NCBI GenBank assembly: GCA_022447665.1 | Contig: JAKVAQ010000016.1 | Coordinates: 1-64,000 of the forward strand | Length of the DNA: 64,000 nucleotides | DNA from: Crocinitomicaceae bacterium | GTDB lineage: Bacteria > Bacteroidota > Bacteroidia > Flavobacteriales_D > Crocinitomicaceae | Reading direction: 5' to 3' | Part shown: piece by piece, positions 17,627 through 26,187 of the stretch | Numbering within the stretch: the stretch's first letter is position 1 | Layout: the number at the start of each line of letters is the position of its first letter | Made by a program: the position numbers and the translations under genes | The notes under the pieces: generated by a model | Database searches by the model: none | What the model saw: the letters and a program-made list of their open reading frames with translations, nothing else | What the model was told of the DNA's origin: nothing

Positions 17627-17657
17627 AAGCCTGCTGGAAACAGCAGGCTTTTTATTT
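17627..17657 (+). terminator. Rho-independent terminator after pckA
   Basis: A perfect 10-bp stem (17627-17636 with 17641-17650), GAAA loop, followed by a T-rich tract. An A/T-rich flank on the other side may let it also serve the convergent lipoprotein gene. Confidence 0.88.
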
Positions 17658-17984
17658 GGTATAAATTCGAACTATACGTTCTTCTTTTATCATGAGCTCA
17701 ATTTGCTCATATTCATAAATTAAAAAGAATGTTTCCTCAAATTCTTTATCCAATATTTGATCTCTATCCGGACACTTATGAAGAAAATGATACTCGTACT
17801 CATAGGTATGAATGTAATCGTTCTCTCTAATGTGTACCACCTTTTGCGGCACGTAGCGTCCGTCATGGCTAAATACTAAAATTGAACCAGGTTTAATTGA
17901 CTCAAATTGTTTAAGGCGATCTTCAACACTTTCACAGCTAAGTAGAACCGAAATAAGAACTAGACTTGAAATCCAATAACGCAT
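17652..17984 (-). CDS. Small lipoprotein of unknown function
   Basis: A 110-residue protein starting MRYWISSLVLISVLLSCESV. The lipobox LLSC predicts lipidation at Cys 16. The rest is charged with no recognised domain; the segment around HDGRYVPQKVVHIRENDYIH looks beta-rich. It starts inside the 3' end of the Cache-SpoIIE gene (25-base overlap), so it is probably translated from the same mRNA and could be an accessory to that sensor. I do not recognise the family. Confidence 0.6.
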   Translation of the reverse strand: MRYWISSLVLISVLLSCESVEDRLKQFESIKPGSILVFSHDGRYVPQKVVHIRENDYIHTYEYEYHFLHKCPDRDQILDKEFEETFFLIYEYEQIELMIKEERIVRIYTK

Positions 17985-19444
17985 ATATCATCTAGCTGTT
18001 CGTAATCACTTTTCCATTCTTCAAATCTACGGACAAGTATATCTTTCTGCTCTTCCATTGAAAGAGCTGCATTCTCCAGTATAATTTTTTCGAAGTTAAC
18101 AGACTTCATTTTTTTACCTTTTTCTCCCCCAAATTGATCGGCATACCCGTCAGTACTGAGATAAACTTGGTCACCCTTTTCCATTTGGATTTCAGCGCAT
18201 TGAAATCCTTTAAAATGTTCAAAAAATCCTACCGGTTGCCTGCAAGCTTTGTACTTTATAATCTGGTTATTACGAACTATAATTAGATCGTTGTGCGCTC
18301 CCGAATAAAAGAGCTTATTTGTTCTACGATTTATTGCACATAAGGCGATATCCATACCATCCTTTATGGCTTTCCCATCAAGTTCAAACGATTTCTGAAC
18401 AATTTCGGTAGTCTTATCCAAAATATCCGAAGGAGAGGAAAGCTTGAACTCACGAACCGATCTATTCAAAGCATTGTTACAAACTACTGACACCATCGCA
18501 CCAGGAACTCCATGCCCCGTGCAATCACATGCCGCAATTAGATCATACTCACCTATATCCTGAACCCAATAAAAATCTCCTGCAACTATATCTTTAGGTT
18601 TATATAAAATAAAATGGTTCGGAAACTGTTTGAAAACCTGAGAATTACTGGGAAGTATGGCTTCTTGTATTCTTTTTGCGTATGTGATAGAGTCTGTTAT
18701 ATCCTTATTTTTTTCTTTTAATTGCGACGATTGGTTCAGAATCATTTCATTTTGCTGATCCTCATGACGCAATATTTTTCTCGTATAAGGAATCAACACA
18801 AGAGCAAAGACGATAATGACAATTAATGCCATTATAGCCTCTCTTGTATAGCGCTCATTCACAATTTCTGAAAATTGACCAAACTCTATATCAGCCTCCA
18901 CTACCCCTACCACTTCACCATTTTTGTTTTTTATTGGATAAAAGGCTGACAACCAAGTTCCATTTTCAGTGACATATTTCGGTAGAGTACCCCCTACATT
19001 CATTTTATCCTTCAATTCTTTAGGGTACTTCACGTAATCATGGCGGAAATATATTTTATCATCAGACCTAACGACATAATGAAAAACATCATTTGGTTCA
19101 TCATAAACAACCGTATACATTGGTGATTCCAAACCGTTATTTAGTTGGGACTGATGTAATACGTTATGGATTTCATCATAATCGGTAGCCGTTCCAAACT
19201 TGGTAATTGCATCCTTCTCCGGGTTCGAATTGTATAAATTTTGAAACTTATCTCCATCTATTTGAACCGCCGTTGAAGTCACGATAGCTTTCAACTTATC
19301 ATACTGCTTTTCCTCTTGCAAGGACAGAGAATTAAAATATCCGTAGGTTATAAAAAATGCCGTGATAATGATGAGCATCAGATATATGATCAACATAATC
19401 CTCGTTGATACATTCTTTAATACATTGGTAAGAAAATTACTCAT
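17960..19444 (-). CDS. Cache-type membrane sensor with SpoIIE/PP2C phosphatase
   Basis: A 494-residue protein with one membrane helix near 14-36, a periplasmic sensor of about 165 residues, and a second helix near 204-222. The sensor includes the Cache-like stretch WLSAFYPIKNKNGEVVGVVE. A coiled-coil linker (DSITYAKRIQEAILP) and a PP2C-type SpoIIE domain follow. The phosphatase motifs are PKDIVAGDFYW, DCTGHGVPGAMVSVV, DGYADQFGG and DDICVIGF. It should bind a periplasmic ligand and alter Ser/Thr dephosphorylation of a cytoplasmic partner. A small lipoprotein gene overlaps its 3' end. Confidence 0.88.
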   Translation of the reverse strand: MSNFLTNVLKNVSTRIMLIIYLMLIIITAFFITYGYFNSLSLQEEKQYDKLKAIVTSTAVQIDGDKFQNLYNSNPEKDAITKFGTATDYDEIHNVLHQSQLNNGLESPMYTVVYDEPNDVFHYVVRSDDKIYFRHDYVKYPKELKDKMNVGGTLPKYVTENGTWLSAFYPIKNKNGEVVGVVEADIEFGQFSEIVNERYTREAIMALIVIIVFALVLIPYTRKILRHEDQQNEMILNQSSQLKEKNKDITDSITYAKRIQEAILPSNSQVFKQFPNHFILYKPKDIVAGDFYWVQDIGEYDLIAACDCTGHGVPGAMVSVVCNNALNRSVREFKLSSPSDILDKTTEIVQKSFELDGKAIKDGMDIALCAINRRTNKLFYSGAHNDLIIVRNNQIIKYKACRQPVGFFEHFKGFQCAEIQMEKGDQVYLSTDGYADQFGGEKGKKMKSVNFEKIILENAALSMEEQKDILVRRFEEWKSDYEQLDDICVIGFQV

Positions 19445-19571
19445 CGCTTAAGCAGGTTATATGCAATATACAAAGCTTAATTATATATCGCATGCAAACA
19501 AGACGTTAAAAGAGCCATGAGATTATTATTAGAAGTGCTCTACAAACAGATAAGAAAGAGTATGATAAATT

Positions 19572-20357
19572 CTAAACTTTATCATTGACCTCTTTCAGCG
19601 ATATAACCTCAAAGTACCCTTTGCCTCTTGATTTAATCTTCTTAAGCAACTCGTTTTTACCTGTCGCTGACTTCTTTTCGTATACAAAGTAATGCCTGCC
19701 TTTACCCATCGAATTGTCTTTAGCAAATTCAACCAAGGCATTAATGGTTGAAATGTATCTATTTATTTCAGTTCTTAGTGTATTCGATTTTTTATTTAGA
19801 TCTATGAAGTGAAAGCTTGTAAAGTAAGATTCTGTGCGTAATAAATCTATTTTTGCATTTGAAATTAACTGCGGAAATTCCTCTGAATCTAACTTCTTCT
19901 TAACCTCAAAACTCCTTAACCTTTTGCTTTCAGATAAGACAAATAAAGGGTTGATATACTTAGGTTTATTAACTGCTTCAATTGATAAGCCAAGATACTT
20001 TTTAACGAGCTGTTTTAACGCTAAAGCTTTTTCAAACTCTAGTGGTTCACCATAAATAATTTTGCCCCTTTTATTTCGTGATAATTCTTTCAAATATTTA
20101 AGACTCACTACTTCATCAAACAATGGAAGCGATTCTATGCCATTTCGATATTTGTTTACATCGAAGTCTAATAATTTAAAGCTCTTTCGAATTAATGCGT
20201 GCAGGGGTTTGTCAATCATCTTGAGTCCAAAACTCAACTTCTTATCATTTAAATAAAAGAAGGGTACACCATCCAGTGAACCAAGCATTCCAATCGCGAT
20301 TCGTTCTTCTGAGTAGCGATTTGGTTTTAAGTATATCAAACTAAAATATGTTCTCAT
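19572..20357 (-). CDS. Unrecognised protein, DUF3037-like N-terminus
   Basis: A 261-residue soluble protein. Its start (TYFSLIYLKPNRYSEERIAI, then GMLG) resembles DUF3037-type proteins, which open with a strand, a short YxxxxYSxER segment and a hydrophobic strand. The remainder is helical and Lys-rich without a motif I know. The start overlaps the upstream gene by ATGA and that one overlaps pcm the same way, so the three are one translational unit. DUF3037 proteins often sit next to a HipA-like kinase; the neighbour here does not look like one. Function unknown. Confidence 0.5.
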   Translation of the reverse strand: MRTYFSLIYLKPNRYSEERIAIGMLGSLDGVPFFYLNDKKLSFGLKMIDKPLHALIRKSFKLLDFDVNKYRNGIESLPLFDEVVSLKYLKELSRNKRGKIIYGEPLEFEKALALKQLVKKYLGLSIEAVNKPKYINPLFVLSESKRLRSFEVKKKLDSEEFPQLISNAKIDLLRTESYFTSFHFIDLNKKSNTLRTEINRYISTINALVEFAKDNSMGKGRHYFVYEKKSATGKNELLKKIKSRGKGYFEVISLKEVNDKV

Positions 20358-20947
20358 TTTAGTACAAATCTTTCAATTTTTTGCAGATTATTTTGAATTC
20401 TATTGGTATTGAAATATTCCTCTACAACTTTATTTAGCGATGCTTCACGCCCAGTTTCTTTAGAAAACTCAAGTAGTCCACGAGCACAGCTTTCTTTAAA
20501 AAAATTGTCTGTTATGAGTGCTTTAAAAGTCTCATAGGCTTCTATACGCGCATTATACTTAAAAGCCTTAGCAAATGAATAATCGTGTACTTCCTCTCTA
20601 TTTTGGTCTTGCAAGCCGATGAAGTCGACACCCCAACTATAACTGCTCTTTTGACGAGTTAACTGAATAGATCTGGCAGCCATAGGAATACTTAAATAAT
20701 TCCATATAAAATATGCCTGAATAAGCTTTTCTCGCATTATTAATCTGGTCTCTGAGAGAACCCCCAAATCCATTCCTACAACATTCAATTCATCCCCAGT
20801 GCGCAGGCGAGTCCAATCACCTCTATCCCATTTATAGCTTACAATTGGAACATGAAGAATTTTACAAGAAACTCTTAGAAGTTGATCTGTAATTTGAGGG
20901 TAAAAACCTTCCTCTTCTAAAACTGTACCTTCTTGTAATACAATCAT
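20354..20947 (-). CDS. Unrecognised protein in the pcm operon
   Basis: A 197-residue soluble protein with no signal peptide. Conserved-looking segments are KWDRGDWTRLRTGDE and ARSIQLTRQKSSYSWGVDFI, the second rich in aromatic and basic residues; the C-terminal third is helical. I do not recognise a family. It overlaps pcm upstream and the DUF3037-like gene downstream, each by ATGA. The paired overlaps suggest the two unknown proteins act together. No nuclease, kinase or toxin motif is visible. Confidence 0.5.
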   Translation of the reverse strand: MIVLQEGTVLEEEGFYPQITDQLLRVSCKILHVPIVSYKWDRGDWTRLRTGDELNVVGMDLGVLSETRLIMREKLIQAYFIWNYLSIPMAARSIQLTRQKSSYSWGVDFIGLQDQNREEVHDYSFAKAFKYNARIEAYETFKALITDNFFKESCARGLLEFSKETGREASLNKVVEEYFNTNRIQNNLQKIERFVLK

Positions 20948-21606
20948 TTATTCGTATCCTTTAACATGGGAACAAAACTAAAGTCACCGAATACCTCTTC
21001 GTCATATGAATCTCCGCTAGTTTTGGTAAGTCTGAGCATTTTTTGATTATCACCTAGTCCAACCGGAATAACAATTACCCCTCCCACTTTTAGCTGATTC
21101 ATTAACTCTTCTGGAACATAAGGCGCACCACATGTAATGATCACTTTATCAAAAGGGGCAAATGAATCCCAACCTTTGAACCCATCACCATATTTTAATT
21201 TTGGGTTAAAAGGGAGTTTACTCAAAATAGTTTTAGCATTTAAATGCAACTCTCGTTGTCTTTCAATACTGAACACTTTTGCCTTCATAGCACAAAGAAT
21301 AGCTGTTTGAAAGCCAGAACCAGTGCCGATTTCCAAGACTTTTTCTCCTGGAGCTAGATTAAGTAGCTGCGATTGAAACGCCACTGTATAAGGTTGTGAT
21401 ATTGTTTGTCCAGCACCAATTTGAAAAGCCACATTACTATAGGCTTGATTTAAAAAAGCTTTATCAAGAAAATAATGACGAGGCACATTGGATAGTGCTT
21501 TTAGCACGTTTTTGTCTTTAATCCCTTTAGCCGCAAGCTCTTCAACTAATTTCTTTCTTAGTCCTTGATGTTTAAAATTATCCTCCACACTCAAAAATAA
21601 CTTCAA
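20944..21606 (-). CDS. pcm: Protein-L-isoaspartate O-methyltransferase
   Basis: A 220-residue protein of usual length. It methylates isoaspartyl residues in aged proteins using S-adenosylmethionine so they can revert to aspartate. The family pattern GQTISQPYTVAFQSQLL and the SAM-binding motif VLEIGTGSGFQTAILC are clear. A late motif KVIITCGAPYVPEELMNQLK and GGVIVIPVG complete the fold. It is the first gene of a run with two unrecognised genes, each joined by an ATGA overlap. Confidence 0.95.
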   Translation of the reverse strand: MKLFLSVEDNFKHQGLRKKLVEELAAKGIKDKNVLKALSNVPRHYFLDKAFLNQAYSNVAFQIGAGQTISQPYTVAFQSQLLNLAPGEKVLEIGTGSGFQTAILCAMKAKVFSIERQRELHLNAKTILSKLPFNPKLKYGDGFKGWDSFAPFDKVIITCGAPYVPEELMNQLKVGGVIVIPVGLGDNQKMLRLTKTSGDSYDEEVFGDFSFVPMLKDTNK

Positions 21607-21695
21607 TAATTAGAATTATCGTCATGTTTAATTACGAGAAATCAACAATGAATTATTAGTTTAGTAGTATTAGGAACCCTTTCTTAAGTGTTGAT

Positions 21696-24600
21696 TTGAG
21701 CAACCTGCGTTTTATACCTTATTTTCTTCTTCCAATTCTCTTACTGGGAGGCATTACTTCTTGTAATGAAGAAAAAATAACATATTATCATTCCAACACA
21801 AAAGACACTGAAAATCTAGCCAATTCTGAGGGCGTCACTGGAGAACCCATTGAGCTTGAATTAGTAGCTGCCAATAAAGACAGCATATTAGAACCAACCT
21901 ACTCTTTGTTGGGCCCAATTGAAAAAGAGGAAACGCAAAAAAATGTATTCCAAGCTACCAGTCCGAGAATTACACTTATAAAGGAGAATGTCGAAGGGAA
22001 AGTATTAAAAATGTTTGAAGCCAAAGACTCTTTAGTAGAGCCTGAAACAACAGTGCTAAATCGCTTATTTCCTGATTATCAAGTTTCTCAGGAGCCGAAC
22101 TATAAAGACAATGCTTTTTACAATATCCAATATATTGATGGAGATCAAGGCTTAGGAACCAGTTATATTTTTGATGTCGTAGAGGATTCAAGAGGTAATT
22201 TATGGATTGCGACTTGGGGAAACGGTGTGGTGAGATTTGACGGTTTTCACTTCTATTTCTACGATGTAAACTGGGGTCTACGTTCAAATTACGTATGGAA
22301 TATTTTAGAAGATAAAAATGGACACTATTGGTTTGGCACCGATGGTTATGGTTTGCATTACTATGATGGTGATGGTCTAGTCTTGTACAATAATACAGAT
22401 GGACTCACCAGCGATTTAATTTATAGACTTTACGAAGATTCTAAAGGAATCCTGTGGATTGCCACTGACAATGGCTTAAACTATTTCGATGGTAAACACT
22501 TTTATTCACTGGATATGAGTGATGGTCTACCATCAGACTTTATCACCTCCATTTACGAAGACTCTGAAAATAGACTTTGGATAGGAACAGATAATGGAGC
22601 TTGCTACATAAAAGATGAAAAGATATACCCTTTCGGTAGGAAAGAAGGCTTAAATGCAACAAAGGTAGCTGCAATCTATGAAGATAATCAGCAAAACATA
22701 TGGTTTGGAACTGAAGGAGAAGGTGTAATTCAGTTCGATGGATATTCATTCTTTCAATTCACTGTGGATCAAGGGTTTGTTTCTGATTATGTGAACGACA
22801 TTATATCTGACAACTTTGGAAATGTATGGTTCGGTACAGAAGAAGGCGTTTGTATGTTTAACCGTATGGAGTTTGTGCATTTCTCTGAAAAAGAAGGAAT
22901 CAGTCATAACCTAGTCAGAACTATGCTTCAAGACTCCGATGGAAATTTATGGTTTGGAACATTTGGAGGAGGTTTGAATAAATTTAACGAGAACTCATTT
23001 GAAAACTTTTCGAAGAACAGAGGTTTAAAAGCGCCTATCGTACGCTCTATCACTCAAGATAGGAATGGTGATATTTGGCTAGCACACAACTCAGGCCTCA
23101 GTCAAATGAAAGACAAAGAAATTATTCATTATGATGTTGAGTCAGGATTGAGTTCAGATATCGCAAGATGCGTTATCATTGATAGTAAAGGTGGTATTTG
23201 GATCGGTATGAACAGTTCTGGAGCTTCCTATTTTGATGGGAAAAAGTTTACACATTACGATTCCGAGTCGGGACTTTCATCTAATCAAATATTGTGCGTT
23301 TATGAGGATAGAGATTCTAATGTTTGGTTTGGTACGGGAAATGGTGGAATAACCATGTTTGACGGTGACGATTTTTACTACATCGGTTACGAAGATGGTT
23401 TAAGTGCAGGCTCTGTTCGTTCAATTACAGAAGACAATGAAGGGAATTTATGGTTCGCTACCTTAGGTGGAGGTGCTGTAAAATACAATGAAGAAGGTTT
23501 AACGCGATTCACAATGAATGAAGGGCTAGGCATAGACTTAGTAACATCTTTTTTGGTTCGAGACAACGGTGATATCTGGCTAGGCACGGAAGGAGAGGGA
23601 ATTACAATCCTTAAAAAAGACGGCACCACTGAGATAATAAGGGAATCAAACGGACTCTCAGATCAAATTGTATGGTCATTGGTTGCAGACCCGAATGGAA
23701 CGATATGGGCCGCTACGGAGGAAGGAATTAATGCAATTAATTTTGTGGACTCTACCTCTTCTAATTATCAAATCACCACCTATGGTAAGCTTGATGGACT
23801 GAAAGGACTCGACTTCTTTCCAAATTCAGTTTGTCTTGACAATCAAAGCAGAATTTGGTGGGGAAGCGGAAAATCTCTAGTAATGTTGGACCTAAACAAA
23901 TACGAAAGAAGACTGGAGCCACCTCGCATTAATATTTCTAATATTGAAATAGACCAAACTATTCTTGACTTCAGAAAAATTAAAGATTCTACATTAGATG
24001 AAACCGTAACATTATTTCTAGACAACAAAACGGAAACACCTTTGAACGAAATTCAATATACGGGAGTTCAACCGTTCACGAACTTACCAACCGATTTAGT
24101 TTTACCCTACGATTTCAATAATATAACCATCCACTTTGCAGGAATAGATTGGTCAGCACCGCACAAACTAAAATATCAATATAGACTGGATGGCCTGGAC
24201 AAGAAATGGAGCCCATTAAAAGATGACAAGAAAGCAATCTTAGGAAACCTTTCAAGCGGGGATTATACGTTTAGGGTAAGAACCATTGGTGAAGCTCAAA
24301 TGATGAGCGAAGAAGCCACATTTTCATTCACCATACTTTCGCCTTGGTATGAGCGATGGTATGCGTATTTAATTTACATAGGACTCTTAATTCTTCTAAT
24401 CTATGTTTACCTCTGGTGGCGCACAAAGTCGTTAAGAGAAAAGAAGGTAGAACTGGAAGAAGAAGTAGACAAAAGAACAGCAGAGGTTGTTCAGCAGAAG
24501 GAACTTGTAGAGTTTAAGAATAAGGAAATTACCGCTTCTATCAATTATGCGAAAAGGATTCAAACAGCTATTTTACCTGCAGAATCATTTATAAAATCTA

Positions 24601-25268
24601 AGCTTCCGAATTCGTTTGTATTTTATTTGCCGAAAGACATTGTAGCTGGAGATTTTTATTGGGCAGAGGAAGCTAACGGGAAAATGCTAATCGCGGCAGC
24701 TGACTGCACAGGACATGGTGTACCAGGCGCTATGGTTTCCGTGGTTTGTCACAACGCTCTAAACAGAACAGTTCGTGAGTTTAATTTGGATTCCTCAAGC
24801 GCTATACTTAATAAGGTTAGAGACATGGTTATTAATGCATTTAGCCATGGTGATGAAGAAATTAAGGATGGAATGGACATTGCTTTAGTTTCATATGATT
24901 TTGAAAATAGGAAACTAGAATACTCTGGAGCATACAATGACCTTTACCTCGTCAGAAATAAAGAACTTCAAATTTTCAAGGCCAATAAACAACCTGTCGG
25001 TAAATATATGCTCAAAGAAGAGTTCACGAGTCACTTTGTTGATATTCAGAAAGGTGACACAATCTACATATTTACTGACGGTTACGCAGATCAATTTGGT
25101 GGACCAAACAGAAAAAAATTCAAATACAAACCATTCGCAGATTTACTTGTTTCTGTTAATGATTTGGACATGGAAAAACAAAAGAATGCTATCGTTAAAG
25201 CTTTTGAAGACTGGAAAGGTGATGTTTTCCAAATAGATGATGTGTGTGTTATAGGAATTCGCTTTTAG
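21696..25268 (+). CDS. Reg_prop beta-propeller/Y_Y_Y sensor with SpoIIE/PP2C phosphatase
   Basis: A TTG start at 21696 gives a lipoprotein-type signal ending GGITSC; no ATG lies nearby. The 1190-residue protein has about 14 Reg_prop repeats (residues ~140-720, pattern DSKGILWIATDNGLNYFDG). A Y_Y_Y domain follows (about 800-880, KYQYRLDGLDKKW), then a membrane helix (YAYLIYIGLLILLIYVYLWW, ~893-912), a coiled coil and the SpoIIE domain. Its phosphatase motifs are SINYAKRIQTAILP, PKDIVAGDFYW, DCTGHGVPGAMVSVV and DGYADQFGG. The propeller half is that of hybrid two-component sugar sensors, but the output is a phosphatase rather than a kinase with an AraC domain. It is divergent from pcm. Confidence 0.88.
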   Translation: MSNLRFIPYFLLPILLLGGITSCNEEKITYYHSNTKDTENLANSEGVTGEPIELELVAANKDSILEPTYSLLGPIEKEETQKNVFQATSPRITLIKENVEGKVLKMFEAKDSLVEPETTVLNRLFPDYQVSQEPNYKDNAFYNIQYIDGDQGLGTSYIFDVVEDSRGNLWIATWGNGVVRFDGFHFYFYDVNWGLRSNYVWNILEDKNGHYWFGTDGYGLHYYDGDGLVLYNNTDGLTSDLIYRLYEDSKGILWIATDNGLNYFDGKHFYSLDMSDGLPSDFITSIYEDSENRLWIGTDNGACYIKDEKIYPFGRKEGLNATKVAAIYEDNQQNIWFGTEGEGVIQFDGYSFFQFTVDQGFVSDYVNDIISDNFGNVWFGTEEGVCMFNRMEFVHFSEKEGISHNLVRTMLQDSDGNLWFGTFGGGLNKFNENSFENFSKNRGLKAPIVRSITQDRNGDIWLAHNSGLSQMKDKEIIHYDVESGLSSDIARCVIIDSKGGIWIGMNSSGASYFDGKKFTHYDSESGLSSNQILCVYEDRDSNVWFGTGNGGITMFDGDDFYYIGYEDGLSAGSVRSITEDNEGNLWFATLGGGAVKYNEEGLTRFTMNEGLGIDLVTSFLVRDNGDIWLGTEGEGITILKKDGTTEIIRESNGLSDQIVWSLVADPNGTIWAATEEGINAINFVDSTSSNYQITTYGKLDGLKGLDFFPNSVCLDNQSRIWWGSGKSLVMLDLNKYERRLEPPRINISNIEIDQTILDFRKIKDSTLDETVTLFLDNKTETPLNEIQYTGVQPFTNLPTDLVLPYDFNNITIHFAGIDWSAPHKLKYQYRLDGLDKKWSPLKDDKKAILGNLSSGDYTFRVRTIGEAQMMSEEATFSFTILSPWYERWYAYLIYIGLLILLIYVYLWWRTKSLREKKVELEEEVDKRTAEVVQQKELVEFKNKEITASINYAKRIQTAILPAESFIKSKLPNSFVFYLPKDIVAGDFYWAEEANGKMLIAAADCTGHGVPGAMVSVVCHNALNRTVREFNLDSSSAILNKVRDMVINAFSHGDEEIKDGMDIALVSYDFENRKLEYSGAYNDLYLVRNKELQIFKANKQPVGKYMLKEEFTSHFVDIQKGDTIYIFTDGYADQFGGPNRKKFKYKPFADLLVSVNDLDMEKQKNAIVKAFEDWKGDVFQIDDVCVIGIRF

Positions 25269-25272
25269 ACTG

Positions 25273-26187
25273 ATGTACAAGGGAATTCTTTACATGCTCC
25301 TCTCCTCCACTTGCTTTGCCATAATTAACTTAATGGTAAAGATTCTCAGCAAGGAAAATGAAATTTTACAAGCAAATTTTGGTTTTGATGACATTCAGCA
25401 ATACCCTCCATACGAGTTAGTTTTTTTCAGATCCATCATATCACTCATGATATGTTCGGCTATAATATTCAGAAGAAGAATTCCTTTTTTTGGTAACAAT
25501 AAAAAATGGCTTATTATTAGAGGAATATTTGGTTCTGCTGCCATTACACTATTCTTCTATACCTTACAAAATCTTCCAATAGCAATAGCAACAACGGTTC
25601 AGTACCTCTCTCCTTTATTTACTGTAGTATTTGCAATTTTCCTACTAAAAGAAAGGATTAAATGGTTTCAGTGGATCTTTCTAGGGCTTGCCATGATGGG
25701 AGTATTTATATTGGGCTATTCCAAAAATAACAATGTTGAAATACCCTGGACTTGGCTATCACTCGGACTAACTTCGGCAGTATTGTCAGGAGTCGCGTAT
25801 AATGCGATAATAAAGTGTAAAAAAACAGATGAACCTGTAACTATAGTAATGTATTTCACACTCATTGCAACGCCAGTAATGATGGTTGCCTGTATGATGT
25901 TTGGCTTTATTGTACCTAAAGGAATTGAATGGATTATTATCCTTTTAATTGGCATATTCACACAAATAGCTCAAATAAGTATGACCCGCGCTTTCCATGC
26001 CGATACAGCAGCAAATGTTACGCCAGTTAAATACGTCGGAGCCATTTACGCAAGCCTTGTGGGAGTGTTTATTTTTGGAGAGTTCATAAACACTACTGCA
26101 TATATAGGAATAAGCTTAATTATTATGGCCGTTTTATTGAATACGATTCTAAAGGAGCGCAAAAAAACTAATCTCCAGAATAGTTAA
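25273..26187 (+). CDS. DMT/EamA-family transporter
   Basis: A 304-residue inner-membrane protein with about ten helices in two EamA halves. The first half has LPIAIATTVQYLSPLFTVVF and the second TAANVTPVKYVGAIYASLVG, both typical EamA signatures. It probably exports or imports a small metabolite; the substrate cannot be told. It starts four bases after the SpoIIE gene ends, so it may share that transcript. Its 3' end overlaps the convergent ABC exporter gene by 20 bases. Confidence 0.87.
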   Translation: MYKGILYMLLSSTCFAIINLMVKILSKENEILQANFGFDDIQQYPPYELVFFRSIISLMICSAIIFRRRIPFFGNNKKWLIIRGIFGSAAITLFFYTLQNLPIAIATTVQYLSPLFTVVFAIFLLKERIKWFQWIFLGLAMMGVFILGYSKNNNVEIPWTWLSLGLTSAVLSGVAYNAIIKCKKTDEPVTIVMYFTLIATPVMMVACMMFGFIVPKGIEWIIILLIGIFTQIAQISMTRAFHADTAANVTPVKYVGAIYASLVGVFIFGEFINTTAYIGISLIIMAVLLNTILKERKKTNLQNS

